DNA of 64,000 bases from Methylobacterium organophilum (GTDB taxonomy: Bacteria > Pseudomonadota > Alphaproteobacteria > Rhizobiales > Beijerinckiaceae): the NCBI RefSeq assembly GCF_022179465.1, contig NZ_BPQV01000002.1, forward strand, positions 124,001 through 188,000. The letters are read 5' to 3'. Every line of letters begins with the position of its first letter. Position 1 is the stretch's first letter. Made by a program: the position numbers and the translations under genes. Under the pieces are notes generated by a model. It was not told the origin of the DNA. It saw nothing but the letters and a program-made list of their open reading frames with translations, and ran no database searches. Shown one piece after another: positions 27,135-35,726 of the stretch.

Positions 27135-28523
27135 ATGACCAGAACTTTCCGCTTCGCACTCCTCACCGGAGCCTCACTCTTCGCGACTGCTCCTGCGCTC
27201 GCGCAGTCGCCGGGAACCTTCTCGGACCTGACCTATCAGCGGTCGCGGGCTTCGGGCGTCGCGCCCCTAGATTTGACTTATGCCACCACCATCAACCCGA
27301 ATGCCATTGTCGCGGCACCCGGCAACATGGTGTCATTCTGCCCCGCACTTTCGTGCGTCTACGGCGGCAACTTTCAGGACCACCAGCGCGCGTCACTGTT
27401 TGTCTCGTCTGTCACACAGGATGACAACCACAGTGAGGAGCAGACGGTTGGGATCACCACGAGCATCAACAAGGGTCAGCTTTCTAACTACGCGCCCAAC
27501 AAATCGTTCGGTCTCGGGGAGAACATAGCGGTTGGGAACGCTGTCTATCGCGTTGTACAAGCTGGCACTACGGCCTCCAATACGCAACTCTCGGGCTCCC
27601 GCCCGTCCTTCGAAGGGCAAACTTTCCAGGATGGCTCTGTGGTTTGGCTATGGATCAACGATGCCGCCATCGCCTCGAAGGTTGGATTGTACAACGAAGT
27701 CGTAAATGAAGCCGGCGGAGGTGCATCATGGGCGCAGGCAAACAACTTCGAGCTGCGCTCCGGTCATAAGCCGAGCTTTAATCTCAATACTGAGTTTGAT
27801 TATACAAATAACAGCGGTGTCAACTGTGAATTTGGCATAAATTGCATCAATATTTACGTTGCAATGGGCGGATCATTTACTTCGAGTGCCGGCATTAATA
27901 TCGTTTCGAACAACACGGACAACTGGGCTTCTATCTGGGGCCTTCGCCTTAATGGCAGCATGCTTGCTCGTGAAGCGGCCATTGCGATTGACAGCAATAG
28001 CAAATATGGGATTGCGGCTAACCAGTTTGGGCTCGGCGGCGACCACTTCAGCGAGTCGTTCGTCTACGACAACAGCACATCGCTCCGCGGCGTCGAGGTG
28101 GTAGGGCCGAAGGGCTTTGGTGCATTCGTGGACGGGTCGAATGGCTCCCAATCGTCGTTCCTCGCTGGCGGAAACAAGACCAACGCCGTGTTCCTGGACC
28201 TCGCGGCCTCGCCGAAGTCTATCAGCATCGTCGGCCAGAAGACGGTCGCCTCCATTGAAGACACCGCAACCTCGCCAGCGGCACTATCCATCGGGGGCTC
28301 GAAGTCATTCGCCGGCATCTTTGAGAACTCGACTGCGCCGGTTGCGCTGCGGCTCAGCGGCTCCTATTCGGACGCCCAGATCCTCGGCAAGAACTTCCGC
28401 GTCTGGCCGGATGGCGGGCTAAATGCTCTGAATTATAACGTCAACGGCACGTCCGGTGCTTCGTGCTCAGGCCTGCCCACGAACAACTTCCGCGTCCAGA
28501 GCGGGATCGTCGTCGCCTGCTAA
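27135..28523 (+). CDS. Secreted, phage-like beta-rich protein of unknown function
   Basis: A 462-residue protein with signal peptide MTRTFRFALLTGASLFATAPALA. The body is rich in G, S, N and T with repeated short strands (VGPKGFGAFVDGS, GGNKTNAVFLDLA, VGQKTVASIEDTA, GGSKSFAGIFENS), a pattern of a repeating beta-solenoid or tail-spike-like fold at about residues 310-410. Cysteine pairs occur at FCPALSC and CEFGINC, plus a C-terminal CSGL...VVAC. No function is assigned; a phage-derived surface or tail-fibre origin is an inference. GC is below that of the flanking genes. A strong hairpin terminator follows. Confidence 0.75.
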   Translation: MTRTFRFALLTGASLFATAPALAQSPGTFSDLTYQRSRASGVAPLDLTYATTINPNAIVAAPGNMVSFCPALSCVYGGNFQDHQRASLFVSSVTQDDNHSEEQTVGITTSINKGQLSNYAPNKSFGLGENIAVGNAVYRVVQAGTTASNTQLSGSRPSFEGQTFQDGSVVWLWINDAAIASKVGLYNEVVNEAGGGASWAQANNFELRSGHKPSFNLNTEFDYTNNSGVNCEFGINCINIYVAMGGSFTSSAGINIVSNNTDNWASIWGLRLNGSMLAREAAIAIDSNSKYGIAANQFGLGGDHFSESFVYDNSTSLRGVEVVGPKGFGAFVDGSNGSQSSFLAGGNKTNAVFLDLAASPKSISIVGQKTVASIEDTATSPAALSIGGSKSFAGIFENSTAPVALRLSGSYSDAQILGKNFRVWPDGGLNALNYNVNGTSGASCSGLPTNNFRVQSGIVVAC

Positions 28524-28540
28524 TTCTGCTGCTGCTCTTG

Positions 28541-28583
28541 AGAAGGCGCCACGTCGACGAGGTGAGATGACGTGGCGCCTTCT
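28541..28583 (+). terminator. Strong hairpin after the phage-like secreted gene
   Basis: A perfect 15-bp stem (AGAAGGCGCCACGTC with GACGTGGCGCCTTCT) closes a 13-base loop 18 bases after the stop codon. The 3' arm ends in TTCTT, consistent with rho-independent termination. Confidence 0.75.
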
Positions 28584-28689
28584 TGCACACTGTCGAGGTT
28601 TACAGCGAGGCCGTTATCGGCATTTTCGTGCGTTGTCCCCCTCGACAATCCCTTTCAGCTCTGCGCCCGCGTCATTTTCGTGGATGTGA

Positions 28690-29098
28690 GCTATCTGGAG
28701 ATTTGGGTGCGATGTAGGTCAGGCGGTAATGGCGATCTGGACTTGCGGTGATTTCGGCCTTGAACCCGTTGCGTGCTGATGTGCACGCGCCACCATGGCA
28801 TCCGCGAAGTGCAACTCACAGTCCAGTTCGCTAAGGGCATCCGCTCGCGCCTGCAGCCGCTGCAGTACCTGATCGAACACGCAGGCCTTGCTAACGGTAG
28901 AACTGGCTCGACATGGTCCTGACAGCACCGTAGCACGCTGGTAGCTTCTCCCAGGGTGCGCCTCTGTGCGCAAGATTTAGAGAATACCGTTGAGGATCTG
29001 GCTGTGATCCTCGGCAGGCCGGCTCGTACATGGCTTCTGCGGCGACAGGAGCGGAGCGAGTTGCTCCCACTGCAAATCGGCCCGTTTAAGGCGTCGCA
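28690..29098 (-). pseudogene. Second decayed IS5-family transposase
   Basis: From ATG 29098 on the minus strand the frame reads MRRLKRADLQWEQLAPLL, then SRPAEDHSQILNGIL, then an in-frame TAA at 28977-28979 followed by ILRT. A frame shift carries the homology on as GAPWEKLPACYGAVRTMSSQ, and a second shift returns to KACVFDQVLQRLQARADAL, LDCELHFADAMVARAHQHA. The 3' half with the last catalytic residue is missing. It is clearly dead. Together with the remnant at 26008-26290 it brackets the island. The remainder of the gap 28584-29162 holds nothing else I can support. Confidence 0.85.
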
Positions 29099-29162
29099 TC
29101 GAACTGACATGGGGCAACTCACCCCACTATAAAACCCTTTGCGACAACGCCTCAAAACCCGA

Positions 29163-31226
29163 TCAGCGCATCGCGTCGCGCTGGGCCATGGCCGTGGCGC
29201 TCTTCGATTTCTGCATGGTCTGCTCGATCTGGTCGCGCTGGCGCTTGAACTCGGCGAGCAGGCGGCCGTCGAGCTCGCGCCCGCGGGGTACGCGGATCTT
29301 CATCGGGTCGACGAAATGCCCGTTGATGATGACCTCGTAATGCAGGTGGGCGCCGGTGGAGAGGCCGGTCGAGCCGACATAGCCGATCACCTGCCCCTGC
29401 CGCACCCGGGCCCCGGCGGTGACGCCCCGGGCGAACCGGGACATGTGGTTGTAGGTGGTGACGTAGCCGTTGATGTGCTGGATCTCGACCCGGCGGCCGT
29501 AGCCGGAATCCCATTCCGCCTTGATCACCGTGCCGTTGCCCGCGGCGACGATCGGCGTGCCCACGGGATTGGCCCAATCCACGCCGGTATGCAGCTTGGC
29601 GTAGCCGAGGATCGGGTGGCGGCGGTAGCCGAAGCCCGAGCGCATGATGCCGTCGGCGATGGGCTTGCGGATGAGGAACTTCTTCAGCGAGCGGCCCTGT
29701 TCGTCGAAGTAGTCGACGGAGCCGTCGTCGGGCGATTGGAAGCGGTAGATCTTGCGCCACTCGCCGCCGATATTGAGCGCGGCATAGAGCAGTTCGGGCC
29801 GGTCGGCCGCGCCGGATCCGGAATCCTCGTCATAGGTGTAGAACACGTCGAGGGCGTCGCCGGACGCGATCCGGCGCTGGAAGTCGATGTCGTAGCTGAA
29901 GACGCGGACCATCTCGTCCACGGCGGCCCGGGGCAGGTCGTGGCGGGCGGCGGTCTCGTAGAGGCTCTGATAGAGGCGCGGGCCGGAGCCGGTGTCGTCC
30001 TCGGACTCCTCGCCGTCCTCCGGCTCGGTCTGGGCCTGCGCCGTCGGTGCCTTGGTCTCGTCCACGGGCGGGGCCACGGAGACGAAGCTGCCGCGGTCGT
30101 TCATCGCCGCGATCGCCTGGACCCCGCTCTCGCCATAGAGCACGACGCGGGTCACCTGCCGCCCCTCGGCGGCGTTCGGGCTCGGCGCGATCTGGACGCG
30201 GAACTGCTGGCCCTCCGAGAGGCCGGAGACCTTCGGCTTGCCGCCGAGCGCCGCGACGATCCCCTGGATCGCCGCCTCCTTGGCGAAGCCCGTCCCGGTG
30301 AGCACGCTCTCCAGGCTCTCCCCGCGCTTGAGCGCGAAGTCCTTCTCCTCGACCAGGGGCGGCTCGCCGGGCCGAAGTTCCACCTTGGACAGCTTCGTCA
30401 CGTTCTCGGGCACGACGAGCACGTCGATCGATTTGAACAGGCCGGTGCCCGGGGCCGGTCGGTCGCCGCTCAGGGCCGAGAGCGAGGGTCCCTGTTGCAG
30501 GGTGCGCGAAAGCAGGATCTGCGGGGCGAGCGGCAGTGCCGTGCGGCGCCCGGCCTCCGCCGTGAGCCGCCGCTCCTCCGCGACCAGGGCGATCACATCG
30601 TCGTCGGAGAGCGCCGGGGCGCTGGCCTCGACGGGGATCTCCGCGAGGTCGCGCTTGATCACCGTCACCTCGGCGCCCGGCGCTTCCGCCTGCGCGCCGG
30701 GATCGACCAGGCGTTCGGGCGAATCGTCGGCGACGATCTTCATCGGATCGAAGCGCGGGATGTCGGTGGCGTAGACCCCCGTCGTCATCGACAGGGTCGA
30801 GGAGACGCGCACGAAGGGACGCACCTTGATGATCTCGCGGTCGGCGAGACGCACCGTCACGGGCGAGCGGTAGCTCTGCTTGGCCGAGGCGATCATGAGG
30901 TTGCGCACGAGGCGGTCGCCCTTGCGGGCGATATCCCCGTCCGAGGCGCGTGGTCGGGGTGCGATGCTCGCACGCTCGGGGATCGCGGCGTAGGAGACCT
31001 CGCTCTGCAGCGAGACGTGGATGGCCGCGCCGATCAGGCCGGCACCGGTCAGGCCGGTGAGGATGCTGGCGGTGAGCCAGCGGAGATTCACGTCGCGGCG
31101 ATCCACCTGCTTGGCGTTGCGGCCCAACAGGTTAAGGGGCGGCTCGCCGCCCTTGGCTTCGAAGCCGCCGGCCCGCATGCCCGAAGGCGCCTCGGAGCGC
31201 CCGATCTTGACCCGCTGCCGGCTCAA
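29163..31226 (-). CDS. M23-family metallopeptidase (murein endopeptidase)
   Basis: A cell-wall peptidase of 687 residues. A cytoplasmic N-terminus is followed by one transmembrane segment (LTASILTGLTGAGLIGAAIHV, near residues 50-70), a long periplasmic region with LysM-like and OapA-like segments and a catalytic M23 domain near residues 530-640. Metal and catalytic residues are seen in HPILGYAKLHTGVDW (H and D) and HLHYEV (HxH). The domain also shows GYVTTYNHMSRF. These enzymes cut peptidoglycan cross-links. It directly follows the accessory island, on the minus strand, and is ordinary in base composition. Confidence 0.92.
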   Translation of the reverse strand: MSRQRVKIGRSEAPSGMRAGGFEAKGGEPPLNLLGRNAKQVDRRDVNLRWLTASILTGLTGAGLIGAAIHVSLQSEVSYAAIPERASIAPRPRASDGDIARKGDRLVRNLMIASAKQSYRSPVTVRLADREIIKVRPFVRVSSTLSMTTGVYATDIPRFDPMKIVADDSPERLVDPGAQAEAPGAEVTVIKRDLAEIPVEASAPALSDDDVIALVAEERRLTAEAGRRTALPLAPQILLSRTLQQGPSLSALSGDRPAPGTGLFKSIDVLVVPENVTKLSKVELRPGEPPLVEEKDFALKRGESLESVLTGTGFAKEAAIQGIVAALGGKPKVSGLSEGQQFRVQIAPSPNAAEGRQVTRVVLYGESGVQAIAAMNDRGSFVSVAPPVDETKAPTAQAQTEPEDGEESEDDTGSGPRLYQSLYETAARHDLPRAAVDEMVRVFSYDIDFQRRIASGDALDVFYTYDEDSGSGAADRPELLYAALNIGGEWRKIYRFQSPDDGSVDYFDEQGRSLKKFLIRKPIADGIMRSGFGYRRHPILGYAKLHTGVDWANPVGTPIVAAGNGTVIKAEWDSGYGRRVEIQHINGYVTTYNHMSRFARGVTAGARVRQGQVIGYVGSTGLSTGAHLHYEVIINGHFVDPMKIRVPRGRELDGRLLAEFKRQRDQIEQTMQKSKSATAMAQRDAMR

Positions 31227-31329
31227 CCGACGATCCTCGACTGCTTCGGCATGTTATCCGTCTCGAAGGGCAGCGTGTCGAGATTGAGGCCGCGGCGCCC
31301 CGCCGCTGGCCGGAAACGTGGAGAGGGCG

Positions 31330-31878
31330 TCACGGCCGCTCGAGGGTGAGCTTCTGCAGGCCGCCGCGGGCGAGCACGGGCTTCTTCGCGCTGATGATGC
31401 GGGAATTCACCCCCGTCCAGCCGATCTCCCCCGAGAGCCGCCCGTACTCGATCTTGGGACAGCGGTTCATCACGACGGCGACGCCCCGCGCCTCCGCCCG
31501 CGCGGCGGCCGCGTCGTCGCGCACGCCGAGCTGCATCCAGATCACCTTCGGGAGGACGGGCAGGGCCAGCGCCTCGTCCACGAGGCCGCCGGCCACCGCC
31601 GCGTTGCGGAAGATCTCGACCATGTCGACCGGCCCCGGCAGGTCGGCGAGGCGCGCCACCACCGGCCGGCCGAGCAGAGTCTGCCCGGCGAGTCCCGGAT
31701 TGACCGGCGTCACCGCGTAGCCGCGCTCCGACAGGTACTTGAACACGATGTAGCTCGGCCGGGCCGGGTTGGCCGAGGCCCCGACGAGGGCGATCGTGCG
31801 CGTCTCCTTCAGGATCGCGCGGATCCGCTCGTCGGGATAGCGGTCGTGGCAAGCGGCCGGCGGCATCGTCTCAAGCAT
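31330..31878 (-). CDS. CoA-binding (YccU-like) Rossmann protein
   Basis: A cytoplasmic protein of about 182 residues with a CoA-binding Rossmann domain: TIALVGASANPARPSYIVFKYL, a second strand YAVTPVNPG, and the VDMVEIFRN and PKVIWMQLGVRDD blocks, ending in VVMNRCPKIEY. This is the YccU family, of unknown exact role. Either ATG 31878 or 31866 may be the start. It is divergent from the thioesterase gene at 31924. Confidence 0.88.
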   Translation of the reverse strand: MLETMPPAACHDRYPDERIRAILKETRTIALVGASANPARPSYIVFKYLSERGYAVTPVNPGLAGQTLLGRPVVARLADLPGPVDMVEIFRNAAVAGGLVDEALALPVLPKVIWMQLGVRDDAAAARAEARGVAVVMNRCPKIEYGRLSGEIGWTGVNSRIISAKKPVLARGGLQKLTLERP

Positions 31879-31923
31879 CGCCGATGCTTGTCGGCCATTG
31901 CCGGCCGTGCTGCAAGGCGAACC

Positions 31924-32394
31924 ATGACCGCGCCCCCCTCCGACGCCGCCGCGCCCGGCCCTCTCATGACCCTGGCGGAGACCGCCGCCTTCCTCGAGCG
32001 GGAATTCCCGCAGATGCGGGCGGGGGGCCATTGCTACCATCTCGAGGCGGTCGGCCCGATGCGGGCGCGGATGCGGCTCGATCCCGGGGAGCAGCATCTG
32101 CGCCCCGGCGGTACGGTTTCCGGCCCGGCCATGATGGCGCTCGCCGACTACGTGCTCTACGCCGCGGTGCTCGCCCAGATCGGCCCCGTCGCCCTCGCGG
32201 TGACGACCAATCTCGGCTTCAACTTCCTGCGCCGACCCGAGCCCGGGCCGCTCGCCGCGGAATGCCGGCTGCTCAAGCTCGGGCACCGGCTGGCCGTGGG
32301 CGAGGTGAGCATCACGGCTCTCGGGAGCGCGGACGTCGTTTGCCACGCCACCGGCACCTACGCGATCCCGCCGGGACGGGATGCGGTATCTTGA
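31924..32394 (+). CDS. PaaI-type hotdog-fold thioesterase
   Basis: A cytoplasmic protein of 156 residues with a hotdog fold of the PaaI/YdiI type: LRPGGTVSGPAMMALADYVLYAAV holds the core helix with the Gly-rich entry, followed by AVTTNLGFNFLRRP and a VGEVSITALGSADVVCHATGTYAIP strand pair. It probably hydrolyses an acyl-CoA, but substrate is unknown. The gene is followed by a hairpin and then rplM. Confidence 0.87.
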   Translation: MTAPPSDAAAPGPLMTLAETAAFLEREFPQMRAGGHCYHLEAVGPMRARMRLDPGEQHLRPGGTVSGPAMMALADYVLYAAVLAQIGPVALAVTTNLGFNFLRRPEPGPLAAECRLLKLGHRLAVGEVSITALGSADVVCHATGTYAIPPGRDAVS

Positions 32395-32490
32395 TACCAC
32401 TATCGCCAAGTCGCTGATCCGGCTGTACTTTCGCGAAAATGTGCCGGCTCGGATTGACGGGCGCCCGAATCTCCCGTAACTGGCCGCCAT

Positions 32491-32518
32491 CGCCGCTGCA
32501 TCCCCGGATGCGGCGGCG
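32491..32518 (+). terminator. Hairpin between the thioesterase gene and rplM
   Basis: A near-perfect stem (CGCCGCTGCATCC with GGATGCGGCGGCG, one G-U pair) is followed by TCCTGTTT, 45 bases before rplM. It can be the terminator of the preceding gene or a leader structure of the ribosomal-protein operon; the sequence alone does not decide. Confidence 0.5.
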
Positions 32519-32562
32519 TCCTGTTTCGACCTCACACGACCTCACCGGCACGGGAATCGGCC

Positions 32563-33024
32563 ATGAAGACCACTTCGCTGAAGCCCGCCGATGTCGACAA
32601 GAAGTGGGTGGTGATCGACGCGGAGGGCCTCGTGGTGGGCCGTCTCGCCTCGATCGTGGCGATGCGCCTGCGCGGCAAGCACAAGCCCGCCTACACCCCC
32701 CATGTCGATTGCGGCGACAACGTCATCGTCATCAACGCGGAGAAGGTGAAGTTCACCGGCCGCAAGTACGACCAGAAGAGCTACTTCCACCACACCGGCT
32801 ATCCGGGTGGCATCAAGGAGCGCTCGGCCAAGTTCATCCTCGAGGGCCGGTTCCCCGAGCGTGTGGTCGAGAAGGCCGTGGAGCGCATGCTCCCGCGCGG
32901 TCCGCTCTTCCGCCAGATCCTCGGCAACCTCCGCGTCTATAAGGGCGCCGAGCACCCGCATGAGGCGCAGTCCCCGCAGACGCTCGACGTCGGCGCCCTC
33001 AACCGCAAGAACGTGAGCGCTTGA
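32563..33024 (+). CDS. rplM: 50S ribosomal protein L13
   Basis: A 153-residue protein with the family blocks [63 protein letters not shown] and [10 protein letters not shown], and the C-terminal [18 protein letters not shown]. rpsI follows after 2 bases, the universal rplM-rpsI pair. Confidence 0.97.
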   Translation: MKTTSLKPADVDKKWVVIDAEGLVVGRLASIVAMRLRGKHKPAYTPHVDCGDNVIVINAEKVKFTGRKYDQKSYFHHTGYPGGIKERSAKFILEGRFPERVVEKAVERMLPRGPLFRQILGNLRVYKGAEHPHEAQSPQTLDVGALNRKNVSA

Positions 33025-33026
33025 TC

Positions 33027-33509
33027 ATGGCGACCCTTCAGTCTCTCGCCGATCTCAATCGGGCGAACACCCAGACCTCCTCGGAGAACGAGGCCCCGGT
33101 CCATGTCCAGAAGCTGGACGCCCAGGGCCGCGCCTACGCCACCGGCAAGCGCAAGGACGCGGTCGCCCGCGTCTGGATCAAGCCGGGCAACGGCACGGTG
33201 GTCATCAACAACCGTCCGATCGAGACCTACTTCGCCCGTCCGGTGCTGCGCATGATCCTGCGCCAGCCGCTGGAGATCGCCGGTCGCGTCGACCAGTACG
33301 ACATCACCGTCACGGTTGCCGGCGGCGGTCTCTCCGGCCAGGCCGGCGCCGTGCGCCACGGCCTCTCCAAGGCCCTGACCTACTACGAGCCGGAGCTGCG
33401 TGGCCCGCTGAAGCGCGAAGGCTTCCTGACCCGCGATTCCCGGACGGTCGAGCGCAAGAAGTACGGCCGCAAGAAGGCCCGTCGCAGCTTCCAGTTCTCG
33501 AAGCGCTGA
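33027..33509 (+). CDS. rpsI: 30S ribosomal protein S9
   Basis: A 160-residue protein. The core motifs [35 protein letters not shown] and [20 protein letters not shown] are followed by the conserved C-terminus SFQFSKR, which reaches the P-site tRNA. An N-terminal extension of about 35 residues is common in this group. The start ATG 33027 is two bases after the rplM stop. Confidence 0.97.
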   Translation: MATLQSLADLNRANTQTSSENEAPVHVQKLDAQGRAYATGKRKDAVARVWIKPGNGTVVINNRPIETYFARPVLRMILRQPLEIAGRVDQYDITVTVAGGGLSGQAGAVRHGLSKALTYYEPELRGPLKREGFLTRDSRTVERKKYGRKKARRSFQFSKR

Positions 33510-33534
33510 TCGGACCTCGACGGTCTTCCAACGA

Positions 33535-33563
33535 AAGGGCGGTCCCGCGGGGCCGCCCTTTTT
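33535..33563 (+). terminator. Terminator of the rplM-rpsI operon
   Basis: AAGGGCGG pairs with CCGCCCTT around a GC-rich inner stem and is followed by TTT, 26 bases after the rpsI stop. Confidence 0.8.
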
Positions 33564-33580
33564 CGTGTCCGCTCCCGCCT

Positions 33581-33700
33581 TCAGAGCCTCAGGGCGACCC
33601 AGAGCAGGACGACGCTCTCGGTCGCCAGCAGCGCGGCGATGACGATCGCGATCGCATCGTGTCGACGGACATTTCGATCGATGTTTTGGGGGGAGTACAT
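33581..33700 (-). CDS. Putative 39-residue single-span membrane protein
   Basis: A short frame with GAGG about 10 bases before its ATG. After a charged start (MYSPQNIDRNVRRHD) it has one hydrophobic segment (AIAIVIAALLATESVVLLWVAL). The protein is too short to classify. It sits alone between the rpsI terminator and the second PQQ dehydrogenase gene. The region 33701-33868 has a small GCACTAAAGTGC palindrome but no other gene that I can support. Confidence 0.4.
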   Translation of the reverse strand: MYSPQNIDRNVRRHDAIAIVIAALLATESVVLLWVALRL

Positions 33701-33868
33701 CACCCATCCTCAGCTACGATTCGAGGTAGCTGGGGGAGCCAGGTTCTGGCACTAAAGTGCATTAATTACGGCACGCTTTGTGTCGAAATCTCGACATTCC
33801 TGTGTAATTTTTCAGGAGCTCCGGCTCGATTCCGCTTCCGGAGGAGGGAGGCGGGCTGCCTCGCCCCC

Positions 33869-35638
33869 TCACTCCGGCAGGGCGAAGACCACGAGGGCGT
33901 CGCCGGTGCCGAAGCCGCTGGCCTTGGTGAAGGAGGCGCCGCCGGCCGCGACCGCGACATATTGCTTGCCGTCGATGGCGTAGGTCACCGGCGGGCCGCC
34001 GATGCCGGCGCCGCATTGGAAGCGCCAGAGCAGCGTGCCGTTTTCCGCGTCGTGGGCGTCGAGATGCCCGTCCTCCTCCCCGGAGAAGACGAGGCCGCCC
34101 GATGTGGCGAGCGTGCCCCCGGACAGGCGGCTGCCCGCCTTCACCGACCAGGCGACCGCGCCGCCCTTGTTGAGGTCGAGGGCGGTGAGCGTGCTGAAGG
34201 TCGGCACGCCCTTGGCCTCGCTCGTCTCGGTGTAGCGGATCTCCGGCCGGCCGTTCGCGGCGGGCACGGTCTTCACCGTGTAGGTCGCCGCGCCGTGCCG
34301 CACCTGGGCGAAGGCGAGGCCCGTCTGCGCGTCGTAGGAGACCGGATGCCAGGAGATCGCCCCCAGGGGCCCGGGGCTGACGGTGATGCCCGCGGCACTC
34401 GGCGGCTCGAACAGGTTCCGGTGCTCGATCAGGGCCGGCGAGCGCCCGATCAGCGCCCCCGTGGCCCGGTCATGCACGTAGAGGAAGCCGATCTTGCTGG
34501 CCTCGGCCACCGCCTTCACCGGCCCCTGCGGCGTCGGATAATCGAGCAGGAAGGGCGGGCTGGCGACGTCGTAGCCCCATTCCTCGTGCGGCACCTGCTG
34601 GTCGTGCCAGCGCAGCTGCCCCGTCTTCACGTCGAGGGCGACGAGGCTCATCGTGTAGAGGTTGTCGCCCGGCCGGGAGAGGCCGAAATTCTGCGGGGCC
34701 GGATTGCCGGTGCCGAGATAGATCAGGCCGAGCGCCGGGTCGTAGGCGGGCGTCATCCAGAGGGAGCCGCCGCCGACCTTCCAGGCATCGGGAAATCTCG
34801 CGGCCGCCGCCTTCTCGGCGGCGATGTCCCGGTGGAGCGGCAGGCCGTCCCCGGTCTTCTCGACGTAGGCGCCCTCCCAGCCCTTCTCCTTGGTGACGTA
34901 CCAGCGCCAGCGCTCGGCGCCGGTCCTGGCGTCGAAGGCGGCGAGCCAGCCGCGGCGGCCATAGCCGCCCTCGATGCCGACCACCGCGCCGCCATCGAGA
35001 CCGCCTTTGTCGTCCTCCACGTGCAGGCCGTAGCCCGCCCCCGTCACGCCGACGATGACGAGCCCCTCCGCCACCAGGGGCGGCATCTTGAAGCCGAGGC
35101 GGCTCGAGCCCTGGACCGGCTTGTCGCCGAGCCGGGCGGCCAGCCCGGAGGCGGTCTCCGTCTCGCCCTCCTCGGGCCGCACTGCCTCGTGGTCCCAGAC
35201 CAGCTTGCCGGTTTTGGCGTCGAGGGCGATCACCCGCCCGTCCATGGTCGCCTCGTAGACGAGGCCGTCCGCGACGGCGACGCCGCGGTTCGAGGGCGGC
35301 CCGAAGATCTTTTCTGTGCGCGCCTTGTGCGTGTAGGTCCACAGCACCTTACCGGTGGCGGCCTCCAGCGCGGCCACGTGGTTGGCGGTGGTGGAGACGT
35401 ACATCACCCGGTCGACGATCACCGGCTCGGCCTGGAAATAGCCGGTCACCCCGGTCTGGAAGAGCCAGGCCGGCCGCAGCCGGCCGACATTGCTCCGGTC
35501 GATCTGGGTGAGGGGGGAGGCGTGCCGGTTGTCGGCGCCCCCGCCGAAGGCCGGCCAATCCTGCGCCGCGGCGGGCAGGCCGAGGACCAGGGGCGGCGCC
35601 AGAAGCGCGCAGGCCCGCAACACGGACGATCTCGCCAC
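33869..35638 (-). CDS. Divergent PQQ-type quinoprotein dehydrogenase
   Basis: An exported beta-propeller protein of 589 residues, signal peptide to about residue 25. It begins with DWPAFGGGADNRHASPLTQID, as in PQQ alcohol dehydrogenases, and has GTGNPAPQN (Asn312) and W-type propeller blades. Several key positions differ from ExaF: there is no vicinal Cys pair; the GGEFG metal glutamate position appears as GGYGR; and the catalytic segment reads HEEWGYDVAS, with Gly355 where the catalytic Asp normally stands and Asp357 two positions on. Metal and substrate are therefore uncertain. The GTG start at 35638 has a strong GGAGGAG site. No cytochrome gene is adjacent; recJ lies 88 bases upstream on the same strand. 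Confidence 0.85.
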   Translation of the reverse strand: MARSSVLRACALLAPPLVLGLPAAAQDWPAFGGGADNRHASPLTQIDRSNVGRLRPAWLFQTGVTGYFQAEPVIVDRVMYVSTTANHVAALEAATGKVLWTYTHKARTEKIFGPPSNRGVAVADGLVYEATMDGRVIALDAKTGKLVWDHEAVRPEEGETETASGLAARLGDKPVQGSSRLGFKMPPLVAEGLVIVGVTGAGYGLHVEDDKGGLDGGAVVGIEGGYGRRGWLAAFDARTGAERWRWYVTKEKGWEGAYVEKTGDGLPLHRDIAAEKAAAARFPDAWKVGGGSLWMTPAYDPALGLIYLGTGNPAPQNFGLSRPGDNLYTMSLVALDVKTGQLRWHDQQVPHEEWGYDVASPPFLLDYPTPQGPVKAVAEASKIGFLYVHDRATGALIGRSPALIEHRNLFEPPSAAGITVSPGPLGAISWHPVSYDAQTGLAFAQVRHGAATYTVKTVPAANGRPEIRYTETSEAKGVPTFSTLTALDLNKGGAVAWSVKAGSRLSGGTLATSGGLVFSGEEDGHLDAHDAENGTLLWRFQCGAGIGGPPVTYAIDGKQYVAVAAGGASFTKASGFGTGDALVVFALPE

Positions 35639-35726
35639 GCCGGATCTCCTCCCACTTGTCTTCGTTGGAAGCGCTTCTCGCACGGATCCGTTCGCCGGTC
35701 GTGCCCGACTTCGGGCCGGCGCGGGC

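Noticed and set aside
25998-29160. A tRNA attachment site or integrase for the accessory island
   Set aside because: No tRNA gene, integrase or flanking direct repeat could be seen; only IS remnants bound it.
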